The translations under genes were made by a program, and so were the position numbers. The notes beneath the pieces were generated by a model. It ran no database searches. It saw nothing but the letters and a program-made list of their open reading frames with translations, and was not told where the DNA came from. Positions 1-8,267 of a DNA stretch of 64,000 nt are shown here, piece by piece (within the stretch, counting starts at the first letter, position 1; each line of letters opens with the position of its first letter). Source of the DNA: Prado023 sp963714995 (GTDB taxonomy: Bacteria > Actinomycetota > Actinomycetes > S36-B12 > CAIYMF01); NCBI GenBank assembly GCA_963714995.1, contig CAVQQP010000012.1, positions 1-64,000 of the forward strand, given 5' to 3'.

Positions 1-2
1 CG

Positions 3-1232
3 CTGGCGCGGGCGGGGCACGTGGTCGTGATGCCCGAGCTTCCGGGGCACGGCGCCAACGCGGACCCGCTGGAGGAGGCCGCCCTGGACCGTGCGGTGGG
101 GGAGGCGGTGACGGCGGCGGCCGAGCTGACCGGCCTGCCGGTGGCGGTGGTCGGTCACTCGATGGGCGCCGGTGCCGTGACGGCCTGGGCGACGGACAAC
201 CCGACCGAGGCGACCGTCGCGATCAGCCTGCCCAGCGCGGAGGACCTCCCCGAGGATCCGGCCAGCCCGCGCAACCTCCTGGTCCTGTGGGGCTCGGCGG
301 AGCCGTCGCGGTTCTCCGATGCTGCGCTCGCGGCGCTGCGGTCGGGCTACCCGGACGCCGAGCCGGGCAGCACCTACGGCGACCCGGAGCAGGGCACCGC
401 GCGGCGGGCGGTCGAGATCGCCGGTGCCGAGCACATCTCGGTGATCTACCGGCAGCAGTCCTTCGAGGAGGTGTCCGCCTGGCTGGGAGGGGGCCAGCCC
501 CGCGGCGACGCCCGGATGTTCGGGGTGCTGCTGGTCCTTGTGGGGGGTGTGCTGGCCGCCCGCCCGCTGCTCGCCGCGGCTGGGGGCGGTGACCCGGGCA
601 TGGGTGCCGGTGCCCCCTCGGCGCGGATCGGCCGGTCGCTCGTGGTGCTGGCCGGTGCGGCGGTGGCCGCAGGGCTGGGGGCCGCCGCCCTGCAACCGCT
701 GACCGATCAGGTGCCCGTGGCCGTCACGGGATACCTGCTGGGCTGGTTCGCAGTCGGCGCCGTGGTGCTCGTCGTCCTCGCGCGGCGTGGTGGGGCGCCT
801 CGGGGCACGCTGCGCGCACTGGGCTGGGGAGCCCTGGCCGGGGGCGTGCTCGCCCTGGCCATGGCGCTGCCGGCCCGGCTGACCTGGGCGGCCTACGCGC
901 TGGTCGGACCGCGCCCCTGGGTGTTCGCCGTGCTGCTGGTCGTGCTCGGCGCGTGGTTCTGGGCCGAGTCGCGGATCATCACCGGGACCCGGCGCTGGCG
1001 TCGTGCGGCCGTGCTCGTCGGCAGCCGGATCATCGTCGTCGTCGCCCTGCTCGCGGCGGTCGTGCTCCTCGGTGCGCCCGGCTTCCTGACCCTGACGGTC
1101 CCGCTGGTGGTGCCGATCCTGCTGCTGCTGGCGATCCTGGGCGGCTGGGCCCGCGACCCTGCCGCGGCGGCAGGTGCCCAGGCGATCCCGCTGGCCCTGG
1201 CGATGGCCACGACCTTCCCGCTCGTCACCTGA
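3..1232 (+). CDS. Alpha/beta hydrolase with C-terminal membrane region (5' end outside window)
   Basis: The frame is open to the left edge, and its first residues (GHVVVMPELPGHG) match the strand and loop that normally lie 40-60 residues into an alpha/beta hydrolase. The real start is therefore outside the window and the GTG at 21 is internal. The nucleophile elbow GHSMGAG has its Ser about 47 residues after that GTG, and a likely catalytic His lies in GAEHISVIY. After about residue 165 the protein turns into roughly seven hydrophobic helices, so a soluble hydrolase domain is fused to a membrane domain. The substrate is unknown. Family confidence is good; the joint role of the two halves is not clear. 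Confidence 0.75.
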   Translation: MARAGHVVVMPELPGHGANADPLEEAALDRAVGEAVTAAAELTGLPVAVVGHSMGAGAVTAWATDNPTEATVAISLPSAEDLPEDPASPRNLLVLWGSAEPSRFSDAALAALRSGYPDAEPGSTYGDPEQGTARRAVEIAGAEHISVIYRQQSFEEVSAWLGGGQPRGDARMFGVLLVLVGGVLAARPLLAAAGGGDPGMGAGAPSARIGRSLVVLAGAAVAAGLGAAALQPLTDQVPVAVTGYLLGWFAVGAVVLVVLARRGGAPRGTLRALGWGALAGGVLALAMALPARLTWAAYALVGPRPWVFAVLLVVLGAWFWAESRIITGTRRWRRAAVLVGSRIIVVVALLAAVVLLGAPGFLTLTVPLVVPILLLLAILGGWARDPAAAAGAQAIPLALAMATTFPLVT

Positions 1233-1364
1233 ATCGGGCATTCCGGGCGTGCGCACACGACACGCCCAGTCCGACGTTTCGGTCGATGTCAGGGGCCTCG
1301 CCTACACTCGAGGCAGTTCACAGGCAGGTTCGTCGCGATCGTCGTGGGTCTGGAGGCAATGGTC

Positions 1365-1670
1365 ATGGAGTCTGGCGTCGACGTCGCAGCGGCCTCATCG
1401 CTGCCCCTCGGCGAGGGTTCCGGCCTCAGCGATCGCGACCTGCGGATCCTGGAGTTCGAGCGCCAGTGGTGGCGCTACGCCGGGGCCAAGGAGCAGGCGA
1501 TCCGCGAGCTGTTCGAGTGCTCGACGACCCGCTACTACCAGATGCTCAACACCCTCATCGATGATCCGGCAGCGCTCAGGGCCGACCCGATGCTGGTCAA
1601 GCGGCTGCGCCGCATGCGCTCCACCCGCCAGCGCGCCCGCTCAGCCCGCCGCCTCGGCATCGAACTCTGA
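1365..1670 (+). CDS. DUF3263 family protein
   Basis: A 101-residue soluble protein with the actinobacterial DUF3263 signature: an LSDRDLRILEFERQWW-like segment, then AGAKEQAIRELF, RYYQMLNTLID and a basic tail rich in Arg. The family is small and usually treated as a putative DNA-binding protein because the RYYQ.LN region resembles a helix-turn-helix; its function is not established. I chose ATG 1365 because GGAGG at 1352-1356 lies 8 nt upstream; ATG 1359 and GTG 1344 are too close to or upstream of it. A -10-like TACACT lies near 1312. It converges on the ThiS/MoaD gene. Confidence 0.85.
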   Translation: MESGVDVAAASSLPLGEGSGLSDRDLRILEFERQWWRYAGAKEQAIRELFECSTTRYYQMLNTLIDDPAALRADPMLVKRLRRMRSTRQRARSARRLGIEL

Positions 1671-1701
1671 CCAACCCGGTGGCGAGCGACCGCCGATCGG
1701 G

Positions 1702-1983
1702 TCAGCCGCCGGCGACCGCGGGGATGATCGAGACCTGGGCGCCGTCCGGGGTGGCGGCATCCAGCCCACCCTCGAAGCGGACGTCCTCGTCGTTGACGTA
1801 CACGTTCACGAACCGGCGCAGCGCGCCCTGGTCGTCGAGGACGCGCGCCGACAGGCCCGGGTAGGCGGTCTCGAGCGCGGTGATCGTCGCCGACAGCGTC
1901 GGCTCGGCGGGATCGACGCTGACCTCGGCGACCCCCGCGGTGTAGCTGCGCAGGATGGTGGGGATGCGGACGGCAACGGGCAT
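1702..1983 (-). CDS. ThiS/MoaD-family sulfur carrier protein
   Basis: A 93-residue beta-grasp protein ending in the diglycine tail AVAGG, the C-terminus that is adenylated and thiocarboxylated in ThiS, MoaD and CysO carriers. Length and tail are typical. It starts 44 nt downstream of the thrC-like stop on the same strand behind a GAGGAG Shine-Dalgarno, so it should be co-transcribed under the same SAM riboswitch. The molybdopterin-type MoaD of this organism is a separate gene at 23.3-23.7 kb inside a full Moco operon. That makes a sulfur-transfer role in amino-acid synthesis more likely here than molybdopterin synthesis; this is an inference from context. Confidence 0.85.
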   Translation of the reverse strand: MPVAVRIPTILRSYTAGVAEVSVDPAEPTLSATITALETAYPGLSARVLDDQGALRRFVNVYVNDEDVRFEGGLDAATPDGAQVSIIPAVAGG

Positions 1984-2027
1984 CGGGGGCTCCTCGTCGT
2001 GCGGGCGGGACGTCGGATCGCGGGTCC

Positions 2028-3278
2028 TCAGCCGCCGAGGGCGGCGCGGAACTCGTCGATGCGTGGGGCAATGGTAGCCGTCGGACCGACCTGCGGGGCC
2101 ACGGCGTCGAGCGTCTTGAGCCCGTCGCCGGTGTTGTAGACCACGGTCTCCGCCTCCGGATCGAGCTGCCCGGAGGCCAGGAGCTGGCGCAGCGTCGCGA
2201 CCGTCACCCCTCCCGCGGTCTCGGCGAAGATCCCCTCGGTCCGGGCCAGCAGCCGGATGCCGGCCACGATCTCGTCGTCGGACACGTCGGCGATGGCCCC
2301 ACCGGTCCGACGTGCCACGTCCAGGGCGTACGGGCCGTCCGCAGGGTTCCCGATGGCCAGGGACTTGGCGATCGTGTCCGGCTTCACCGGCCGGATCACG
2401 TCGATGCCGGCGCGGTAGGCCTGCGCGACGGGGGAGCAGCCCGTGGCCTGGGCGCCGAACACCCGGTACGGGCTCGGCTCGACGAGGCCGAGCCGGCCGA
2501 GCTCCCCGAAGGCCTTGTCCACCTTCGTGAGCAGCGAGCCGGAGGCGACCGGGATGACCACCTGCTCGGGCAGGCGCCAGCCGAGCTGCTCGGCCACCTC
2601 GTAGCCCAGCGACTTGGAGCCCTCGGCGTAGTAGGGCCGCAGGTTGACGTTGACGAACCCCCACGTGGCCGTCAGGGGGTCACCGACGAGCTCCGAGCAC
2701 AGCCGGTTCACGTCGTCGTAGTTGCCCTCGACGGCGATGAGCGTCCCGCCGTACACGGCGGTCGTGATGACCTTGCCGGCCTCGAGGTTCGCCGGGATCA
2801 CCACGACATGGCCCATGCCCGCCCGGGCAGCCGCGGCGGCCACCGCGTTGGCGAGGTTGCCGGTCGAGGCGCACGACAGCGTCTGCAGGCCGAGCTGGCG
2901 GGCGGCCGAGAGGGCCACCGCCACGACGCGGTCCTTGAACGAGTGCGTCGGGTTGCCGGTGTCGTCCTTGACCCACAGCCGGCGCATGCCCAGCTCGCGG
3001 GCCAGGTTGTCGGCGCGGACCAGCTTCGTGAACCCGGGGTGCAGGCCGGGGAGCTCCGCGATGTTCCCGGGGACCGGCAGCAGCGCCCGGTAGCGCCAGA
3101 TGCTCGGGGGTCCGGCGGCGATTGCCTCGCGGGTGGGGGCCACGATCTCGTAGCCGACCTCCAGGGGGCCGAAGCACTCCATGCACGCGTACGCGGCACC
3201 CAGCGGGTACTTCTCCCCGCAGGCTCGGCAGGTCAGGTGGGTGGCCGGGCCGAAGTCCAGCGCCGTCGCGGTCGTCAC
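2028..3278 (-). CDS. thrC: Threonine synthase-family PLP enzyme with N-terminal zinc ribbon
   Basis: A 416-residue fold-type II PLP enzyme. Residues about 15-38 carry two CxxC-like pairs (CRACGEKY...CMECFGPLE), a zinc ribbon found in long ThrC forms but not in short ones. The PLP lysine lies in NPTHSFKDR, the phosphate loop is CASTGNLANAVAA, and a late TGDGLKTLDAV motif is typical of threonine synthase. GTG 3278 has GAGGAG 6 nt upstream. The nominal reaction is O-phosphohomoserine to threonine. The SAM riboswitch upstream and the ThiS/MoaD carrier downstream are unusual for plain threonine synthesis, so a variant that makes a sulfur amino acid from phosphohomoserine should be considered. Confidence 0.85.
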   Translation of the reverse strand: MTTATALDFGPATHLTCRACGEKYPLGAAYACMECFGPLEVGYEIVAPTREAIAAGPPSIWRYRALLPVPGNIAELPGLHPGFTKLVRADNLARELGMRRLWVKDDTGNPTHSFKDRVVAVALSAARQLGLQTLSCASTGNLANAVAAAAARAGMGHVVVIPANLEAGKVITTAVYGGTLIAVEGNYDDVNRLCSELVGDPLTATWGFVNVNLRPYYAEGSKSLGYEVAEQLGWRLPEQVVIPVASGSLLTKVDKAFGELGRLGLVEPSPYRVFGAQATGCSPVAQAYRAGIDVIRPVKPDTIAKSLAIGNPADGPYALDVARRTGGAIADVSDDEIVAGIRLLARTEGIFAETAGGVTVATLRQLLASGQLDPEAETVVYNTGDGLKTLDAVAPQVGPTATIAPRIDEFRAALGG

Positions 3279-3295
3279 AGAACACTCCTCGTTCG

Positions 3296-3405
3296 CTCAT
3301 CTTCCCCGGCGTGCTGAGGACTCCGGGACGGACGTAGCACCTGGGCCGAGATGGCCTGGTTGCCGGGGCTTCGACGGGCCGTGTCCCTCTACCCCTCTTG
3401 ATGAG
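3296..3405 (-). promoter_or_regulatory. SAM-I (S-box) riboswitch upstream of the thrC-like operon
   Basis: Read on the minus strand the leader begins CTCATCAAGAGG, continues with GTAGAGGGA, GAAGCCCCGGCAACC and AGGTGCTACGTCC, and closes with GATGAG. The 5' CTCATC (3400-3405) pairs with the 3' GATGAG (3296-3301) as P1. These are conserved elements of the SAM-I aptamer. The closing helix ends only a few bases before the GAGGAG ribosome site and the GTG at 3278, with no room for an intrinsic terminator. Control of translation is therefore more likely than attenuation. A -10-like TAGAGT sits at 3429-3434. Confidence 0.9.
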
Positions 3406-3463
3406 TGCATCCTTGCCTTGCGGGGCCCACTCTACCGGCTCCCGCACGATCAGGAGGATGCCC

Positions 3464-3946
3464 GTGGACGCACGTCACAGGGTGCGGTCGGTCGCGAACT
3501 GGGTGAACCTGTCGACCCCTGCGGGCCTGGTCCTCGCCCGCGTGGCAGCCGGACCGCCGAGGCGGGCGCGCAACGGGGTCTGGTTGGCCCACGACTACCG
3601 CCTGCCCGTCCCCCCGGCCCCGGCCTTCACCCTGGGCAGCGTGGTGTTCCTGCGATCGAGCCTTCCCGGATCGGGCCGGGATCCGGTCGGGTCGGTGTCG
3701 CGTCTCCTGCTCGACCACGAGGAGCGGCACGTCACGCAGTACGCCTGGTGTGGCGGGGTCGTCATGCCGATCGCGTACACGCTGGCCGCGGGCTGGTCGT
3801 GGCTGCGGACCGGCGACTTCGCCTCGCGCAACGCGTTCGAGCGGCGCGCTGGCCTTGCCGACGGTGGCTACCGGGAGCAGCCCGTCCGGCCGCTCCTGGC
3901 GCAGGCGCCGTTCCCGCGCAGTCGTCGGGACGGCCCACAGGCGTGA
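3464..3946 (+). CDS. Conserved actinobacterial protein with HEERH motif
   Basis: About 160 residues. The most distinctive part is LLDHEERHVTQY followed by a hydrophobic stretch (MPIAYTLAAGWSWL) and SRNAFERRAGLADGGY. I recognise this as a widespread actinobacterial uncharacterised family. HEERH fits the HExxH pattern of zinc metallopeptidases and lies just before a membrane-like helix, but a third ligand is not evident, so catalysis is only a possibility. GTG 3464 is preferred because AGGAGG (3452-3457) lies 6 nt upstream; ATG 3458 abuts the same site. Its 5' region lies back to back with the SAM-riboswitch promoter. Confidence 0.65.
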   Translation: MDARHRVRSVANWVNLSTPAGLVLARVAAGPPRRARNGVWLAHDYRLPVPPAPAFTLGSVVFLRSSLPGSGRDPVGSVSRLLLDHEERHVTQYAWCGGVVMPIAYTLAAGWSWLRTGDFASRNAFERRAGLADGGYREQPVRPLLAQAPFPRSRRDGPQA

Positions 3947-4015
3947 TCCGCGGGGGGCGCCGTGGGTCAGGTGCGGCCGGGCGACTGGGTCAGTGAGCTC
4001 TCGGGGCGAAGGTCC

Positions 4016-5296
4016 TCAGGGCTGGGCCGGGTGCCCCTCCCCGGGGTCCCCGGAGTCAGCACCGTGCTCGTCCTGATGACGCAGGTGGTAGGAGAGCCAG
4101 CTCATGCGCCGGTACTCGTGGTTGACCAGGAGGGCCACGACCGCGGACACCGCGACGAGCAGCGCCATGGTGGGCACGAACGGCGCGGCCACCGCGAGCA
4201 CAGCGCACGCCACGGCAGCGACGGCGCGTGGCCGGGACCACGAATGGTCCATGCGCGCCCGGAAGAGCAGATGCCCGGTCAGGTAGAGCGCCACCCCGCC
4301 TGCCAGCGAGATGGCGGCCAGCGGCTTGATGTGGTCGGCGAGGTCGAACGGCTCGCTGCCGACCATCGTCATGGTCTTCTTGACACCCAGGGCGAGCAGC
4401 ACGATCCCGGCGATCATCGGCATGTGCAGGACGCTGTAGGCGTCCCGGGCGGCACGGTTGCGGGACGCACCGGTCAGGGCAGCCAGGTTGCGCTCCGCGG
4501 CCAGGGCGGTGATGTCGAAGTACACCCACCACAGGCACGCTGCGATCGAGAGGCCCAGGAGGGCTGTGATGCTGATGGCCGGGGACAGTGGCAGCGCGGA
4601 GGCGCCCGCGCCGATGGCCACGATCGATTCGCCCAGGGCGATGATCACGATCAGGCCGTGGCGCTCGGCGAAGTGCGTGGGGTTCAGCGCCCACCCGGCG
4701 CCACCTCCCCAGTACGCTCCCGCGATGTCCATGACCACGGCCGTCGCGAAGAGCGCGATCTGTGCCCAGCCGCCCAGCAGCGACCCGACCAGGAGCAGGA
4801 GCATGGCCAGCGCCACGGGCAACCCGAATCGCCGGACCGCGGCGGCCATCTCGGGATCATCGCGCCCGGCAATGGCGAAGAGCCCCAGGTGCAGGAATCG
4901 GACCGCGGCATAGGCGAGGACCACGACTGTGGGCGTCGACAGCCAGCCGTCGAAGCCGCCGGGTGCGTCGTTGAACGCCTCCGGGAGTCCGATCGAGATG
5001 ACCAGCATCATGCCCATGGCCGTGAACAGCAGGACGCGCACCAGGCCCTCGTCGAAACGGATGGTCGTGCCCAGCCAGGCGTAGGCGACCCACGCCCACC
5101 AGATGAGCGCGAGCAGGAGCATGCCCTCGAGCATGCCCACGAGCGTCAGGTGCTCGGCGATGTACCCGGTCACCTGCGTGATGGCGAACACGAACACGAG
5201 GTCGAAGAACAGCTCGAGGGTCGTGACCCGGTGACCGGATGCGGCCACCTCCAGGACCGGGCGGTGGTTGTGGCCGTGGGAGTCGCTGCGGGACAT
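4016..5296 (-). CDS. ltrA: Low-temperature-requirement A (LtrA) family membrane protein
   Basis: A 426-residue integral membrane protein with about ten hydrophobic helices. The N-terminal signature VTTLELFFDLVFVFAITQV is diagnostic of LtrA, and HGLIVIIALGESIVAIG is the second conserved block. LtrA was named in Listeria for growth at low temperature; its biochemical activity is unknown. The start is taken at ATG 5296 (MSRSDSHGHNHRP); the open frame runs further upstream, but that part is unlike the family and crosses toward the palindromic repeat. No strong Shine-Dalgarno is visible. Confidence 0.85.
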   Translation of the reverse strand: MSRSDSHGHNHRPVLEVAASGHRVTTLELFFDLVFVFAITQVTGYIAEHLTLVGMLEGMLLLALIWWAWVAYAWLGTTIRFDEGLVRVLLFTAMGMMLVISIGLPEAFNDAPGGFDGWLSTPTVVVLAYAAVRFLHLGLFAIAGRDDPEMAAAVRRFGLPVALAMLLLLVGSLLGGWAQIALFATAVVMDIAGAYWGGGAGWALNPTHFAERHGLIVIIALGESIVAIGAGASALPLSPAISITALLGLSIAACLWWVYFDITALAAERNLAALTGASRNRAARDAYSVLHMPMIAGIVLLALGVKKTMTMVGSEPFDLADHIKPLAAISLAGGVALYLTGHLLFRARMDHSWSRPRAVAAVACAVLAVAAPFVPTMALLVAVSAVVALLVNHEYRRMSWLSYHLRHQDEHGADSGDPGEGHPAQP

Positions 5297-5405
5297 GGCC
5301 GGAGGGTACCGGCCTTCGTCAGGATGGGCCCGGAGTCGATCGCCGAGGTGGTCCGCACACGGAACCGACCGATACAGGCCCGGGAACGGGCCCCTGTTCA
5401 GGTCG

Positions 5406-5466
5406 CGCACATCAAGTGGCCGGAAAGACCCTCTGGGAGGGCGTCATTCCGGCCACTTGATGTGCG
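5406..5466. repeat. 61-bp palindromic element with perfect 20-bp arms
   Basis: CGCACATCAAGTGGCCGGAA (5406-5425) is matched without error by its reverse complement at 5447-5466. The 21-nt centre itself contains ccctc-tgg-gaggg and can extend the stem. It lies between the groEL terminator and the start of ltrA. The length and perfection exceed what a terminator needs, and there is no T run. A mobile palindrome (REP-like) or a structured RNA element is possible. Confidence 0.8.
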
Positions 5467-5523
5467 GTCGGCTCGACCCGGGGGATGGCCCCGGGTCTAT
5501 CGGCCCGCTTCGTGTGCGGCGCG

Positions 5524-5557
5524 CGAGAGGGCGGCCCCGGGTGGGACCGCCCTCTCG
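5524..5557 (-). terminator. groEL terminator hairpin
   Basis: CGAGAGGGCGG (5524-5534) and CCGCCCTCTCG (5547-5557) form a perfect 11-bp stem with a 12-nt loop. It lies 130 nt past the groEL stop on the strand groEL is read from. No U tract follows, which is common for high-GC actinobacterial terminators. Confidence 0.6.
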
Positions 5558-5685
5558 TCGTGCCTGGGCCTCCGTGCGTCTCCGCGATCGAAGGCTGTCC
5601 TTCTGGGACTGCTGAGCTGCGGTGCTCGGCCTCGGCGAGTGCCGCACCCTGCGGCGCGACCCTCACCTCGGCCTGTGCTCCTCGC

Positions 5686-7308
<1,623 letters not shown>

Positions 7309-7463
7309 ATGTATGTGGTTCCTTCGCACGTCGTGCCGGGATGCCGGTGCGCCTGCCCGCGACGGACGGTCCGTGGCGCCGGTTCACATCTCCGGTTCCG
7401 GACGGACCTCAGTCACACCGACCTGTCGGTGACTCGGCGGGGGGAGTGGTCCCGGGGTCCGGG

Positions 7464-7490
7464 TTGTCACTCGACCCCTCCGAGTGCTAA
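7464..7490 (-). promoter_or_regulatory. CIRCE operator (HrcA site) 1 upstream of groEL
   Basis: On the minus strand the sequence is TTAGCACTC, 9 nt, GAGTGACAA. This matches the CIRCE consensus TTAGCACTC-N9-GAGTGCTAA with two mismatches in the right arm. It lies about 160 nt upstream of the groEL start. Confidence 0.9.
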
Positions 7491-7497
7491 CCCGATT

Positions 7498-7524
7498 CTG
7501 GCACTCGACCCTCACGAGTGCAAG
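7498..7524 (-). promoter_or_regulatory. CIRCE operator (HrcA site) 2 upstream of groEL
   Basis: On the minus strand CTTGCACTC, 9 nt, GAGTGCCAG. This is a slightly degenerate CIRCE element, 7 nt from the first. The remaining non-coding bases between 7309 and 7673 hold the groEL leader and, around 7607-7612, a TAGGGT -10-like box for the plus-strand gene. Confidence 0.8.
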
Positions 7525-7673
7525 TGACCCGCGGGGCTTGCGGGACTCTGAAGGTCCTGGGCGAGATCGCCCCTTCTGGCCCTGTCATGTCCTGACCGCC
7601 TGTTCTAGGGTAGGGATCAGGACACATCCACGGGCCGGACCCAACCGGCCCCGATCGCGGAAGGAGCGAGGCG

Positions 7674-8012
7674 ATGACCGACTACGAGCGATCGCCGGGC
7701 CAGCAGTGGAAGGACGATCCTGCCGCGGATCTGATCGACGCCTACCACCATCACGTCTCCGAGGAGCTCGGGACCGACGGCCCGGAGGAGACCTTCGGGC
7801 ACCCCGATGAGGCGCGCGTGGGCCACCTGGTCGGCGACGACGAGGGCGTGCGCGCCGATGAGACGCCGGAGTCCATCGCCCATGACTCCCACGACGTGGA
7901 GGACCTGGCCGCCGAGGAGCTGGCCATGCACTACGTGGACGAGGAGGCCGAGTCCGGCTTCGACAACGACGACCTCCCCGAGGACCTGCGCGCCGCCCTG
8001 GCCGCCGACTAG
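7674..8012 (+). CDS. DUF5709-like acidic protein
   Basis: A 112-residue, strongly acidic, soluble protein. The central GHLVGDDEGVRADETPESIA and the later DLAAEELAMHYVDE resemble the actinobacterial DUF5709 pattern (R.G.LV..DEGA...D.....A.D.....SAEEAAMH). ATG 7674 has GGAAGGAG 8 nt upstream. No catalytic motif or membrane segment is seen and the function is unknown. It diverges from groEL, so the CIRCE sites lie in the shared upstream region and could also affect it. Confidence 0.6.
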   Translation: MTDYERSPGQQWKDDPAADLIDAYHHHVSEELGTDGPEETFGHPDEARVGHLVGDDEGVRADETPESIAHDSHDVEDLAAEELAMHYVDEEAESGFDNDDLPEDLRAALAAD

Positions 8013-8059
8013 CTCCCGCCGCCCCACCGGTCGCCCCGCCCGCCGGTCGCCCATCGATC

Positions 8060-8135
8060 CCCGCAAACCCTCCGGCCGGGTTCAGAACCTCCCGTCCGGC
8101 GCGGAGGGTGTGAACGTTGCGGGAGGGTTTGCGGG
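8060..8135. repeat. Long imperfect inverted repeat, probable terminator or palindromic repeat
   Basis: CCCGCAAACCCTCC (8060-8073) pairs perfectly with GGAGGGTTTGCGGG (8122-8135). The interior continues the symmetry less perfectly (gttca...tgaac and cctccc...ggaggg), giving arms of about 34 nt. It lies between the stop of the DUF5709-like gene and the XPB start. Confidence 0.65.
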
Positions 8136-8267
8136 TGTGGGGCGCGATCTGGCTGCCGAGCCGCACCCGGTCGGCCGCGCCCGGTCGGCCCGCCCGGTCG
8201 GCCCGCCCGGTCGGCCCCGGGGCAGCGGTGGGCAGTGCGTGGTCGGGATCTGGGGGAGAATCATCGG

